Made by a program: the position numbers and the translations under genes | Shown here: positions 24,838 through 33,653 of the stretch, piece after piece | How positions within the stretch are numbered: position 1 is the stretch's first letter | Layout: the number at the start of each line of letters is the position of its first letter | Notes under the pieces: generated by a model | Database searches by the model: none | The model's input: only the letters and a program-made list of their open reading frames with translations | Told to the model about the DNA's origin: nothing | Assembly (NCBI RefSeq): GCF_003751225.1 | Contig: NZ_RJKE01000001.1 | Location: 8,990,001-9,054,000, forward strand | Direction of reading: 5' to 3' | Length of the DNA stretch: 64,000 nucleotides | Origin: Actinocorallia herbida | GTDB taxonomy: Bacteria > Actinomycetota > Actinomycetes > Streptosporangiales > Streptosporangiaceae

Positions 24838-25422
24838 CTAGAAGCCGGACGGCGGCTGCCGGTCCTTGATGTTGAGGCCGTCGTCCTTGGCCTGCTTGCG
24901 CATGTCCTCGAGCGCGCTGCTGGCGTCGCCGATGCCCGAGACGTCACCGGTCTTGATCTTCTCGATCGCGGCGGTCGCGGTCGCCCAGACCGCCTCGACC
25001 GGGGCCTTGAGCGACTTGCACAGCGTCGGGTCCGCGTTGATCATCTTGCGCGCCGCGTTCAGCCGGTTGAGCGAGAACGCGCCCGCCGCGACGGCCTTGG
25101 CGATCGTCCGCTTGCGGTTGGCCGCGTCCGCGTTGAAGCCGCCCGCCTTGTAGGGCTTGAGGATCCACTGGTTGAAGGCGCCGAAGGCCAGGCCGGCGTC
25201 CGCCACGAACCGCGTCTTGGCGAACTTCTTGGTCGCCGCGGTCGGACAGGCCGCCGCGGCCGTGGCCGACGCGGCCGCCGAAGCCGATGCCGCGTTCGAG
25301 GCAGCGGCCCCCGAGGCCGTCGCGACGGCGTCCGAAGCCCTTTCCGCGACATCCTGACCACCACCCCCACAAGCAGTGAGAGAAACAGTCAAGGCAGACA
25401 CCGCGAGCAACTTCCCGAACAT
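24838..25422 (-). CDS. Putative secreted lipoprotein, Ala-rich
   Basis: 194 aa. A signal peptide ends in the lipobox LTAC (Cys18). It is followed by a Ser/Ala-rich linker of about 45 residues and a helical domain with two Cys (ACPTAAT, TLCKSL) that may pair. Family not recognised. A second lipoprotein gene starts 93 bp away on the other strand, and both have a similar size and Cys spacing, so they could be related or work together on the cell surface. Confidence 0.82.
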   Translation of the reverse strand: MFGKLLAVSALTVSLTACGGGGQDVAERASDAVATASGAAASNAASASAAASATAAAACPTAATKKFAKTRFVADAGLAFGAFNQWILKPYKAGGFNADAANRKRTIAKAVAAGAFSLNRLNAARKMINADPTLCKSLKAPVEAVWATATAAIEKIKTGDVSGIGDASSALEDMRKQAKDDGLNIKDRQPPSGF

Positions 25423-25515
25423 GTTGTTTTCCCCCCGAGACTGAGCCCTTGGATCTCGGCCTACCCCGTTGTGGCGCGAAGATCACCGCGCCGGGGCGCA
25501 GTATCGTCGGCTTCC

Positions 25516-26226
25516 ATGCTGCTGAAGCGTCTGATCCCTCCGGTTATGGCGGTGCTCGTCGCTTCCGCCGCGGGCTGCTCCGGCGGCGCCGACGACACCG
25601 CGCCGCCCGCGGTCCGGACCCCCGAGGCCGGGGCGGCCTCCTACACCTCCGACCAGCTCCGTCAGGCGCTGCTCAGCGACGTCGCGGGATACGTCCGGGC
25701 GGGCGAGCCGGAATCGGGGACGTACGGGATGCTCCGGGCGATCCGGAACTTCACCCAGCTCCAGGGCCAGGTGAAGCTCGACAAGCCCGAGTGCGCCGAC
25801 GCCGCCAAGGCGCTGGAGACCGCGGGCGACCTCGCCGCGGCCCCCGCGGCCCTCACCACCTTCGCCAAGGCCACCGGCGAGACCGTCACCCAGACGCTGC
25901 TGGCGGTCTCCGCGCAGGCCGCCGAGCGCGAGATCGAGCGCCGGGTGCCCAAGCTCTGCCGGACCTACAAGACCAAGGTCGGCGGCGAGTGGTCCACCCA
26001 CCAGGTGCTGGAGCAGACCCCGGACCGGCATTTCGTCGGGGAGGGTTCGCGGACCGTGGGACTGGTCACGATGAGCGGTGAGGTCGAAGTGAACATGTGG
26101 TTCGTGGTCTTCACCGCGCCGGGCTACCTCGGGACGGTGTCGGTCTACGGGCCCAAGGCCACCAAGGGCGAGGCCGAACGCCTGGCCCGCGACGCCGCGG
26201 GGCAGATCGAGCGGGTCCTGGGATAG
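25516..26226 (+). CDS. Putative lipoprotein
   Basis: 236 aa from ATG 25516. The signal peptide MLLKRLIPPVMAVLVASA ends at AAGC, a plausible lipobox. The mature part is a helical domain with PECADAAKAL and KLCRTYKTK (two Cys), then a beta-rich C-terminus (VEVNMWFVVF, YLGTVSVYG). Family not recognised. It is divergent from the lipoprotein gene ending at 24838 and upstream of murA, with 148 bp between. Confidence 0.82.
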   Translation: MLLKRLIPPVMAVLVASAAGCSGGADDTAPPAVRTPEAGAASYTSDQLRQALLSDVAGYVRAGEPESGTYGMLRAIRNFTQLQGQVKLDKPECADAAKALETAGDLAAAPAALTTFAKATGETVTQTLLAVSAQAAEREIERRVPKLCRTYKTKVGGEWSTHQVLEQTPDRHFVGEGSRTVGLVTMSGEVEVNMWFVVFTAPGYLGTVSVYGPKATKGEAERLARDAAGQIERVLG

Positions 26227-26374
26227 CTGCCGGAACACCCGAACCTCGGCACCTGTCCGGCAGTCTCACCCAATCGGAACGAGCGCGCGGGACCAGGGAC
26301 GGAACGGTCAGCGCATCCGGGGCCCGGTGGAATACTGGGGCCGCGTGTGTCTAGGGGAAGGGGACCACCCGGTA

Positions 26375-27643
26375 ATGAGCGTTACCTACCGTGTACGCGG
26401 GGGCCGACAGCTGCAAGGCACCGTCTTCATCCAGGGCGCGAAGAACTCCGCCCTGCCGATGATCGGCGCCGCACTCATGGCCGCCAAGGGACGGACGGTG
26501 CTGCGGAACGTCCCGATCATCGAGGACGTCCGGCGCGCGGTGGAGCTCGCCGAGGCCATCGGGGCCAAGGCCGAGCTGCACGAGGCCGAGCGGACCCTGG
26601 TGATCGACGCCTCCGAGCTGTCCAGCCCGGTGCTCCCGGCCGACATCGCGGCCCGTTTCCGCGGGTCCTTCCTGTTCGTCCCGGCGCTGCTGCACCGGCT
26701 CGGCGAGGCGGTGATCGAGGGCGTCGGGGGGTGCAACCTCGGCAGCCGGAACCTCGACTTCCACTACAACGGCTTCAAGCGCATGGGCGCGACCGTCACC
26801 GAGCACGACACCAACATCCATGTGAAGGTGGGCCAGCTCCAGGCGGGCACGCTCTACTGCGACACCCCCTCGCACACCGGCACCGAGAACCTCGTCATGG
26901 CCGGCGCGCTGGCCAACGGCACCACGCTGATCAAGAACACCGCGCTGGAGCCCGAGGTCCTGGACAACATCGACTTCCTGCAGCGGATGGGCGCCGAGAT
27001 CGAGGGCGGCGGCACCGGCTTCATCCGGGTCCACGGGGTAGACGAGCTCACCGCCGTCGAGCACACCGTCATGCCCGACCGGATCGACGCGGGCGTGCTG
27101 GTGATGGCCTGCGCGATCACCGGTGGCGAGGTCAGCCTGGTCGGCGCGGAGATGGAGCACCTGGGCGTCGCGGTCGACAAGCTCGAGCAGATGGGCGTGG
27201 AGTTCAGCCAGCAGGGCGCGGTGCTCCAGGTCCGCCGCGAGCGCCCGCTGCGGCCGATCAACGTCATCACCGACGAGTACCCGGGCTTCGCCACCGACCT
27301 CCAGTCGCCGATCATGGCGCTGGCCAGCCAGGCCGAGGGCGAGTCCTACATCTACGAGCGGATCTTCGACAGCCGCTTCCAGCTCGCCGACGAGCTGATC
27401 AAGATGGGCGCGTCGATCGAGGTCGACGGCAACCAGCGCGCCAGGGTCTACGGCCGCACCCCGCTCAAGGGCGCCCAGACCGTCGCGCACGACCTGCGCT
27501 CGGGCGCGGCCCTGGTCCTCGCCGGGCTCGCCGCGGAAGGCGAGACGGAGATCAGCTCCGCGTACTACATCGACCGCGGGCACTCGAACTTCGCGGAACG
27601 GCTGAACGCCCTCGGCGCCGACGTCATTCGCGAGACCGAGTAA
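26375..27643 (+). CDS. murA: UDP-N-acetylglucosamine 1-carboxyvinyltransferase
   Basis: 422 aa from ATG 26375. It transfers enolpyruvate from PEP to UDP-GlcNAc, the first committed step of peptidoglycan precursor synthesis, in the cytoplasm. The family blocks are present: FIQGAKNSALPMI with the catalytic Lys/Asn, GVGGCNLGSRNLDFH with the active-site Cys, and DEYPGFATDLQSPIMALASQA near the PEP-binding Asp. Some positions (GGCNLGSRNLDFHYNG, LQSPIMALA) differ from the commonest MurA pattern, so it could be a second paralogue. It is followed by a strong terminator. Confidence 0.93.
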   Translation: MSVTYRVRGGRQLQGTVFIQGAKNSALPMIGAALMAAKGRTVLRNVPIIEDVRRAVELAEAIGAKAELHEAERTLVIDASELSSPVLPADIAARFRGSFLFVPALLHRLGEAVIEGVGGCNLGSRNLDFHYNGFKRMGATVTEHDTNIHVKVGQLQAGTLYCDTPSHTGTENLVMAGALANGTTLIKNTALEPEVLDNIDFLQRMGAEIEGGGTGFIRVHGVDELTAVEHTVMPDRIDAGVLVMACAITGGEVSLVGAEMEHLGVAVDKLEQMGVEFSQQGAVLQVRRERPLRPINVITDEYPGFATDLQSPIMALASQAEGESYIYERIFDSRFQLADELIKMGASIEVDGNQRARVYGRTPLKGAQTVAHDLRSGAALVLAGLAAEGETEISSAYYIDRGHSNFAERLNALGADVIRETE

Positions 27644-27729
27644 CGAGACTGAGTAATACGACACAGATGCCATACGGCGGCCGGATTCGGACACCGACCG
27701 CCGTGGCCACAAATCACTGAGAGCCCTTC

Positions 27730-27773
27730 CCAGCCCATGATCCGCACCTTTAGGGTGCGTGGTCATGGGCTGG
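27730..27773 (+). terminator. Strong hairpin terminator after murA
   Basis: CCAGCCCATGA at 27730-27740 pairs perfectly with TCATGGGCTGG at 27763-27773. An inner stem CGCACC/GGGTGCG closes on TTTA. Confidence 0.87.
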
Positions 27774-27995
27774 TGTGCTGACCGGAACCTGACCATCCGG
27801 TAAGGATTTTCTGTCCGCCCCTGTCTATAGGTTACTTTTTCGCCGCACTCTTGATTCGGTTTCGCGTCAGAGAGTCACATCCCCGCGCGGAGGGGCGATC
27901 CGCGTGTTGAGGATGGTTCGACCCCGAGGTGCGCGTGCGTACGTCGGGCTACACATACGGGCAACGTGGGCGGCCGAAAGGCAGGGGCGGAAGCC
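27774..27995 (+). promoter_or_regulatory. Upstream region of the regulator/peptide/kinase operon
   Basis: About 220 bp without a gene, locally A/T-richer (TATAGGTTACTTTTT at about 27824-27838), which fits a promoter. The 10-mer CGTGTTGAGG at about 27902 recurs at about 29390 just before the kinase gene, so a shared regulator site is possible. Exact promoter boxes cannot be fixed by eye. Confidence 0.4.
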
Positions 27996-29342
27996 ATGAC
28001 AGGACCACGGACGGGGGCGGTGACCCCGGACCTGACGATCGGGGTCGTCGGTCCGCACGACCTCGTCGAACGGGTCATGCTGATGGGGCACGGACCGACA
28101 CCGGTTCCGAGCAGACTTGTGGCGGCGGCGTACCGGGACGAGCAGGAGGCCGCCGACAAGGTGATGCGCCTGGGCTCGGGCGTCGACGTCTGCCTGTTCG
28201 CCAGCCCCGTCCCGTATGACTTCGCACGCAAAGCGGGCGTGCTGACCATGCCCGCCACCTATGTCCCGCTCAACGGCGCCGCGTTGCAGGGGGCACTGCT
28301 CCGCGCCGCGCTGGACGAGCGGTTCGACCCCTCCAAGGTGAGCATCGACGTGCTGGCCCGCGGCGAGGTGGAGGAGGCCTACGCGGAGATAGGCCTTCCC
28401 GTCGAGCAGGTCCACCTGCGCGAGGAGGTGGCAGGGCCGGGCACCCTGGCCGCGTTCCACGAGCGGCTGTGGCGGCGCGGCGTCACCAGCGTCGCGCTCA
28501 CCTGCGTGCACGCCACGGCCGAGCGGATGGAACTGGCCGGCGTGCCGACGCTGCGCATCCGCCCCACCGGCGCGGCCATCCGCAGCGCGCTCCAGACCGC
28601 GGCGCTGCTCGGCGCGCACCACAGGCTCGAGGAGTCGCAGCTGGTCGTGGTGCTGGTCGACGTGCCGACGCTGCGCGAGTCGCCGCGCCGCGTCACGCCC
28701 CGGTACTGGCGCGAGGAACTGAAGCTCGCGCTGCACCGGGTGCTGCTCCAGGAGGCGCACCGGATGAACGCCGCGGTGTGGCCGCTGGACGACCACAGCT
28801 ACCTCGTGACGGCCACCCGCGGCTCGGTGTCCTCGGGCACCGAGGGCTTCCGGACGCCGCCGTTCGTCGAGCGGATCCGCGAGGAGCTGGGCCTGGCCGT
28901 CGAGGTCGGGATCGGCATGGGCCGCACCGCGCAGGAGGCCGAGGCGCACGCGCGCGCGGCCCTGGCCCGCTCCCAGACCTCCCAGCGCGCGCAGGGCTTC
29001 GCGCTGGACAGGGACGGCAGAGCGCTCATCCCCGCCCCCCGGACTCCCCCGCGCGGCGCCCCTCCGGTCAAGCCGAAGGGCCTGGAGATCCTCGCCAGGC
29101 TGGCCGACCGGCTGGGCGACCAGGTCGAGACGGGCGCACCGCTCATCGTCGACGCCGAGAACGCGGGGAAGATGCTCGGTGTGACTTCGCGCACTGCGCG
29201 GCGGCTCCTGCGCACCCTCGTCGAGGAGGGTCTGGCCTGGCCGCTGCCGCCGAACCGCACGCCGCAGCCGGGAAGGCCGCGTCAGCTCTACCGGCTCATC
29301 GTGGAAAAGCTCGGTCCCGCAAAAACGGTGAGCGGACCATGA
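27996..29342 (+). CDS. GGDEF-like/HTH transcriptional regulator, first gene of a signalling operon
   Basis: 448 aa from ATG 27996; GTG 27966 is an alternative. Residues 15-180 look like an alpha/beta sensor domain (LTIGVVGPHDLVERVML, VDVCLFASPVPYDFA). Residues 215-330 look like a degenerate GGDEF-like module ending GIGMGRTAQEAEAHARAAL. The C-terminal 100 residues carry a winged helix (ENAGKMLGVTSRTARRLLRTLVEEG). No GGDEF signature is present, so cyclase activity is unlikely; binding of a nucleotide or other ligand is more likely. The stop overlaps the 19-aa gene at 29339 (ATGA) and the Ser/Thr kinase follows. Confidence 0.78.
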   Translation: MTGPRTGAVTPDLTIGVVGPHDLVERVMLMGHGPTPVPSRLVAAAYRDEQEAADKVMRLGSGVDVCLFASPVPYDFARKAGVLTMPATYVPLNGAALQGALLRAALDERFDPSKVSIDVLARGEVEEAYAEIGLPVEQVHLREEVAGPGTLAAFHERLWRRGVTSVALTCVHATAERMELAGVPTLRIRPTGAAIRSALQTAALLGAHHRLEESQLVVVLVDVPTLRESPRRVTPRYWREELKLALHRVLLQEAHRMNAAVWPLDDHSYLVTATRGSVSSGTEGFRTPPFVERIREELGLAVEVGIGMGRTAQEAEAHARAALARSQTSQRAQGFALDRDGRALIPAPRTPPRGAPPVKPKGLEILARLADRLGDQVETGAPLIVDAENAGKMLGVTSRTARRLLRTLVEEGLAWPLPPNRTPQPGRPRQLYRLIVEKLGPAKTVSGP

Positions 29343-29398
29343 AAAAGCTAAACTTTCGCCAACCACTGGCCGACTACATGCGTCTCAGCACGTGTTGA
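29339..29398 (+). CDS. 19-residue peptide gene coupled to the regulator
   Basis: A mini-ORF encodes MKKLNFRQPLADYMRLSTC. Its ATG overlaps the regulator stop as ATGA, so ribosomes could reinitiate directly. It ends 21 bp before the kinase start. Its codons (AAA, CTA, AAC, TTT, CAA) are strikingly A/T-rich against the surrounding sequence, which argues against chance. The peptide is basic at its N-terminus, amphipathic and ends in Cys. It could be a signalling peptide, a RiPP-like precursor, or a leader affecting kinase translation. No family is recognised. Confidence 0.6.
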   Translation: MKKLNFRQPLADYMRLSTC

Positions 29399-29419
29399 GG
29401 GGTGGCGGGAGGGACTGGC

Positions 29420-31159
29420 GTGCAAAGGAACTGGACGGTACCGGGTTACCGGCATCTGCGTGAGCTCGGACGCGGCGCGTCCGGCCATGTCGTCATGGCC
29501 GTGCACGAGGAGACCTCGATCGAGGTCGCGATCAAATACCTCGCCCCCGCACTCGCCATGGACCCCGACTTCGTGCTGCGCTTCCGCGATGAGGCGCAGG
29601 CGCTGTCGGAACTGGAAGAGCCGCATCTCGTCCAGTTCTTCGAGTACGTGGAGACCTCCACGAGCGCGGCGGTCGTCCTCGAGCTGATCGACGGCGTCGC
29701 GCTGGCCCATCTGCTGGGCGACTCCGGGCCGATGCCCGCCGAGGCCGCCATGGCCGTGCTCAAGGGAGCGCTGCTCGGCCTCGCCGCCGCGCACCCCTCG
29801 GGCGTGGTGCACCGCGACCTCAAGCCGGCCAACATCCTGGTGGACGGCCAGGGCCAGACCTACCTGACCGACTTCGGCATCGCGCTCCCCGTCCCCGGTC
29901 ACCCGGGTGCGGTGGGGACGCCCGCGTACATGCCCGCCGAGCAGTGGGAGGGCGGCCCGGTAGGACCGACCGCCGACGTGTACGCGGCCACGGCCGTCGC
30001 CTACGAGTGCATGACAGGGCTGCCCCCTTACCGGGCCGCCTCCCTGTCCGCCCTGGCCGCCGCCCACCGGTCGGCTCCTGTGCCCGTCGAGGACGTCCCG
30101 GAGGGGCTGCGCGCGCTCGTCGCCGCCGGCCTCGCCAAGGACGTGCGGGAGCGGCCGCAGAGCGCGTTCGCGTTCCTGCTCGAGCTGGAGATGACGGCCG
30201 GGGCCGTCCTCGGCCCCGGGTGGGAGGACCGCGGCAAGGCCCAGCTGAAGTCCCGGGCGCTCGCCCTCGCGCTGCTGTTCCCGATCAGCCGTCCGGCGGA
30301 CTTCATCCCCACCGCGCCGATTCCCCACGTCCCGGCGCCCGCTCCGGCGCCGGCGCGTCCGGTGCACACGCCGCGGGCGGGCACGCCCCAGGCGGGGAAG
30401 GCGCAGCCGGGCACCATGCGGCTCCCCGCGGCCTCCGGCGCGGCCACCGCCTCGCTGACCATGCTCGACCTCCCGCCGCTCGGCCTCGACGCCGAGGAGC
30501 GGTACCGGCCGAGCAAGCGGCTGGGGCTCGCGGCGGTCACCGCCGGTGCCTTCGCCTCGCTGGCGCTGCTCAGCGGCGCGGTGTACCTGGTCCAGTCCCT
30601 GTCCGACGACATTCCGCTGCACCAGCAGGCCGCGCCCTCGCCCGTCGCCTCTCCGGCCGCGCAGGCGGGCGGCAACGAGCCTCCGTCGCGGTCCGCGAAG
30701 GACGACGACGCGAAGCGCAAGCCCCTCATCACCGTGGACCCGGTGTCGGAGGTGCCGGGCTCCCCCGCGCCGACGACCCCGACCTCCCCGACGGTCTCGC
30801 CGAGCGACCCGACCCCGTCGGAGACCGACGAGCCGGATCCCGACCCGACCGACCCGACCGAGTCCCCCGACCCGACGGACTCCCCGGATCCGACCGATCC
30901 CGCCGAGCCCACCCCGACCGACCCGACCGATCCGACGGACCCCTCTACGCCGACCGACCCGGTCGAGCCCGAGGAGTCCGAGACGCCCGAGACCCCGACC
31001 GTCCCGGAGGTGACGCCCGAGCCCGAGGCGTCCGAGGAGGACCAGTCGGTCCCGATCGCCGGTCAGCGCGTGTCGTTCGTGGTCGGCCGCGCCGCGGTGT
31101 CGATCTCCGTCGGCACTCCCGTGTCCCTCGTGCCGGTCCCGGTGCTCGGCGCGGGATGA
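29420..31159 (+). CDS. Membrane-anchored Ser/Thr protein kinase (PknB-like)
   Basis: 579 aa from GTG 29420 with GGGAGGG upstream. A complete kinase domain spans residues 1-265: glycine loop LGRGASGHVVMAV, Lys in EVAIKYLAP, catalytic HRDLKPANIL, DFG in TDFGIAL, and GTPAYMPAEQW. A linker and one transmembrane helix (about 370-394) follow. The extracellular tail is made of DPTDPTE-type repeats, then a short beta domain. The tail has no PASTA repeats, so its ligand differs from PknB. The stop overlaps the next gene (ATGA). The kinase probably phosphorylates a regulator of this operon. Confidence 0.93.
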   Translation: MQRNWTVPGYRHLRELGRGASGHVVMAVHEETSIEVAIKYLAPALAMDPDFVLRFRDEAQALSELEEPHLVQFFEYVETSTSAAVVLELIDGVALAHLLGDSGPMPAEAAMAVLKGALLGLAAAHPSGVVHRDLKPANILVDGQGQTYLTDFGIALPVPGHPGAVGTPAYMPAEQWEGGPVGPTADVYAATAVAYECMTGLPPYRAASLSALAAAHRSAPVPVEDVPEGLRALVAAGLAKDVRERPQSAFAFLLELEMTAGAVLGPGWEDRGKAQLKSRALALALLFPISRPADFIPTAPIPHVPAPAPAPARPVHTPRAGTPQAGKAQPGTMRLPAASGAATASLTMLDLPPLGLDAEERYRPSKRLGLAAVTAGAFASLALLSGAVYLVQSLSDDIPLHQQAAPSPVASPAAQAGGNEPPSRSAKDDDAKRKPLITVDPVSEVPGSPAPTTPTSPTVSPSDPTPSETDEPDPDPTDPTESPDPTDSPDPTDPAEPTPTDPTDPTDPSTPTDPVEPEESETPETPTVPEVTPEPEASEEDQSVPIAGQRVSFVVGRAAVSISVGTPVSLVPVPVLGAG

Positions 31160-31935
31160 CCGACGTGCCAGGTCCGCCGTTCGATCCGCGCGAAGGCCCG
31201 GGTCCCGCGGACGCCACCCGCTTCGATCTCGGCGGCGGCACGCAGGACCCTACCCGGACCAGGCTCGACCGATCCGACGACACCTCGCTCGACCCGACGG
31301 TGACCCGGCGTGAGTACGGCCACGGCGGCACCCGCCCGGCCGGCGGCGACACGACCCGGCCCCCGGCGTCCGCCCGCCCGGCGGGCTACCCCTGGCCGGG
31401 CGTCACCCCGCCGGGCGACGACGCGGTGCGCGTCAGGCTCGGCTCCGGCCCGACCGGCCCGCAGCCGATGTGGAGCCCGGACTCGGTGCCCGCACGGCAC
31501 CGCCGCCGGAACTCCCGGACCGCGCCGTTCCTCAGCGTGATCCTCTCGTTGGCGGTGATCGGCGCGTTGCTCGCGTGGCTGGCCCTCCGGGGCGGCGAGG
31601 AGGTCGTGCCCCTGGCCGTCAAGGACGTCCGGGTGGAGGCCCCGGGCGGGCAGCAGCGCTGCGACACCGCGAAGCAGGCCAGGACCGTCGACCTCACCGC
31701 GATCGTCACGTTGAACGGCGCGCCGGGTGTGCTGTCCTACCGCTGGGTGCAGAGCGACGGCACACCGGGCGCCTTCCAGAAGGCGACCATCATGGACGGG
31801 CAGACCGCCTTCGAGGCCCCCCTGCACTGGACGGTCTCCGGTGAGGGCCGCAAGGAGCTGACCGCGACGTTCGAGCTGAAATCCCCGAAGAGGACCAAGT
31901 CCTCGGCGACCTTCGAGTACGTCTGCCGCCCCTAG
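31156..31935 (+). CDS. Single-pass membrane protein partner of the Ser/Thr kinase
   Basis: 259 aa. The start ATG 31156 overlaps the kinase stop (ATGA). The N-terminal cytoplasmic part is unusually Thr/Asp/Arg-rich (DPTRTRLDRSDDTSLDPTVTRR), with many TR/TQ sites that could be phosphorylated by the kinase. One transmembrane helix (about 121-142) follows, then an extracellular Ig-like beta domain with two Cys (QQRCDTAKQ, FEYVCRP). Probably a substrate or accessory sensor. It ends six bases before the convergent SDR gene. Confidence 0.8.
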   Translation: MTDVPGPPFDPREGPGPADATRFDLGGGTQDPTRTRLDRSDDTSLDPTVTRREYGHGGTRPAGGDTTRPPASARPAGYPWPGVTPPGDDAVRVRLGSGPTGPQPMWSPDSVPARHRRRNSRTAPFLSVILSLAVIGALLAWLALRGGEEVVPLAVKDVRVEAPGGQQRCDTAKQARTVDLTAIVTLNGAPGVLSYRWVQSDGTPGAFQKATIMDGQTAFEAPLHWTVSGEGRKELTATFELKSPKRTKSSATFEYVCRP

Positions 31936-31941
31936 CCCGGG

Positions 31942-32685
31942 TCACCAGGGGAGCCGTTCTCCCCCTTCGCCGTAGAAGCCGCCGGTGGGCCCGTCTGCGT
32001 CCAGCAGCGCGAGCCTGACGATGTCGGCCGCGCCCTCTTCGGCCTTTCGGACGCCGCTGTGCCCGTTGAGGTCGGTCGCGCAGTAACCGGGATCGGCGGA
32101 GTTCACCTTGATGGGCGTGTCCGCGAGTTCCTTGGCGTAGGCGAGGGTGACGCCGTTGAGCGCGGTCTTGGAGGAGCAGTAGGGCAGGAAGTTGAGCGCG
32201 TGGTAAGGGTGGGTGCGGTCGCTGCCGATGGTCAGGGAGCCGAGCCCGCTGGAGACGTTGACGATCCGGGCCGCGGGCGCCTCGCGCAGCAGCGGGAGGA
32301 GCGCCCCGATCGTTCGGATCGCCCCGAACACGTTGGTCTCGTAGGTGCGCCGAACCGTGTCGGCCGTCGTCCGGCTGGGCAGGTGGTCCGCCGGCGGGAC
32401 GTCCGGGGGCGTGGTGATCCCCGCGTTGTTGATGAGCACGTCGAGCCGCCCGTACTCGCGTCCGATGAGGTCGGCGGCCGCGGCCACCGAGGCGTCGTCG
32501 GCGACGTCGAGCGGCACGCACCGCGCGGTGCCGCCCTCCGCGGTGATCCGCGCCGCGGCCTCCTGCCCGCGCTCGGCGGAGCGCGCGCCGACGAGCACGG
32601 TGAACCCGTGCCCGGCCAGCGCCCTCGCCGATTCGAAGCCCAGTCCTCTGTTGGCCCCGGTCACCAGGGCGATGCGTGTCGTCAT
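31942..32685 (-). CDS. Short-chain dehydrogenase/reductase
   Basis: 247 aa from ATG 32685. Classical SDR: cofactor loop TGANRGLG (residues 9-16), NNAG, the Ser of VNVSSGLGS and the catalytic YCSSK motif, with a PGYCATDLNG turn. The Asp after beta-2 is replaced by Arg (LVGARSAERG), which favours NADP(H). The substrate is unknown. The divergent XRE regulator 113 bp away probably controls it. Confidence 0.9.
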   Translation of the reverse strand: MTTRIALVTGANRGLGFESARALAGHGFTVLVGARSAERGQEAAARITAEGGTARCVPLDVADDASVAAAADLIGREYGRLDVLINNAGITTPPDVPPADHLPSRTTADTVRRTYETNVFGAIRTIGALLPLLREAPAARIVNVSSGLGSLTIGSDRTHPYHALNFLPYCSSKTALNGVTLAYAKELADTPIKVNSADPGYCATDLNGHSGVRKAEEGAADIVRLALLDADGPTGGFYGEGGERLPW

Positions 32686-32798
32686 ACGGCCGAGTCCACC
32701 GTGGTGCGGCCCCACGCGGGAGAGCACCGGTGATCGGGGGATCGGGAATACCACCTTCGGCCGGTGCCATCCGGGGCCGGATGGGCGATGCTCGACCT

Positions 32799-33653
32799 GT
32801 GGACAGAGCAAGCCTCGCCGCTTTCCTGCGCTCCCGCCGCGAGCGCGTCAGACCCGAGGACGCCGGGCTCACGCGCGGCCCGCGCCGCCGCACCCCCGGG
32901 CTGCGCCGTGAGGAGGTCGCCCGGCTCGCGGGGATGTCGGTCGACTACTACATCCGGCTGGAGCAGGCCAGGGGGCCGCACCCTTCCCGGCAGATCCTCG
33001 CCGCGGTGGCCCGCGCGCTAAGGCTCGGCGACGCCGAACGCGTCCATCTGTTCCGGCTCGCGGGCGAGTCGCCGGAGCCGCCGCCCGGTCCTCCGTCGGA
33101 GGTCCCCCAGGCCGTCCTGCACCTGCTGGACCGGCTCGACGACACCCCCGCGTTCGTCCTGGACGCCAAGTGGGAGCCGCTGGCCTGGAACGCCATGGCC
33201 GACGCGCTCCTCGGCCTCACGGCGCTGCCGCCGAAGGCCAGGAACATCACCCGCGGCCTCTTCCTGACGCCGGGCGTCCGCCTCGCCGACCTCACCCCCG
33301 AGCAGCGCGACTTCGCGCGCGGGTGCGTCAACGACCTGCGCCGGGCGCTCGCCCGCTATCCGCACGACCCGGGCGTCACCGGGCTGATCGCCGAACTCGA
33401 GCGCAGCCCGGATTTCCGGGCGCTGTGGGCCGAGCACGGTGTCGAGGTCCGATCGGGGCAGGAGAAGACGATCCGGCACCCGCGCGTCGGGACGATCACG
33501 CTGCACTGCGACTCGCTGCTCGTGCCCGACCGCGACCAGCGGGTAGTGCTGTACACCGCGGCGCCGGGCACCCCGGCGCACGAGGCGCTCCGGCTGCTGC
33601 GGGTGATCGGCGCGCAGGACCTGCGCGTGGAGGATCAGACTCGGTGGGGGTAG
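32799..33653 (+). CDS. XRE-family regulator with MmyB-like ligand-binding domain
   Basis: 284 aa from GTG 32799; ATG 32781 is close and also possible. The HTH lies at residues 30-75 ([25 protein letters not shown]). The C-terminal region ([29 protein letters not shown]-type blocks, [15 protein letters not shown]) is the MmyB ligand-binding domain. It is divergent from the SDR gene, which it likely represses or activates in response to a small molecule. The gene ends 19 nt inside the opposing aminotransferase gene. Confidence 0.9.
   Translation: MDRASLAAFLRSRRERVRPEDAGLTRGPRRRTPGLRREEVARLAGMSVDYYIRLEQARGPHPSRQILAAVARALRLGDAERVHLFRLAGESPEPPPGPPSEVPQAVLHLLDRLDDTPAFVLDAKWEPLAWNAMADALLGLTALPPKARNITRGLFLTPGVRLADLTPEQRDFARGCVNDLRRALARYPHDPGVTGLIAELERSPDFRALWAEHGVEVRSGQEKTIRHPRVGTITLHCDSLLVPDRDQRVVLYTAAPGTPAHEALRLLRVIGAQDLRVEDQTRWG

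Noticed and set aside
27671-27721. 16-residue open frame after murA
   Set aside because: No overlap, ribosome binding site or codon signal that would set it apart from chance.
27867-29366. 499-aa frame antisense to the regulator
   Set aside because: No recognisable motif, no ribosome binding site, biased composition.
29944-31935. 663-aa continuous frame through the kinase and its partner
   Set aside because: The first part is a shifted shadow of the kinase; the real gene starts at ATG 31156 in an ATGA overlap.
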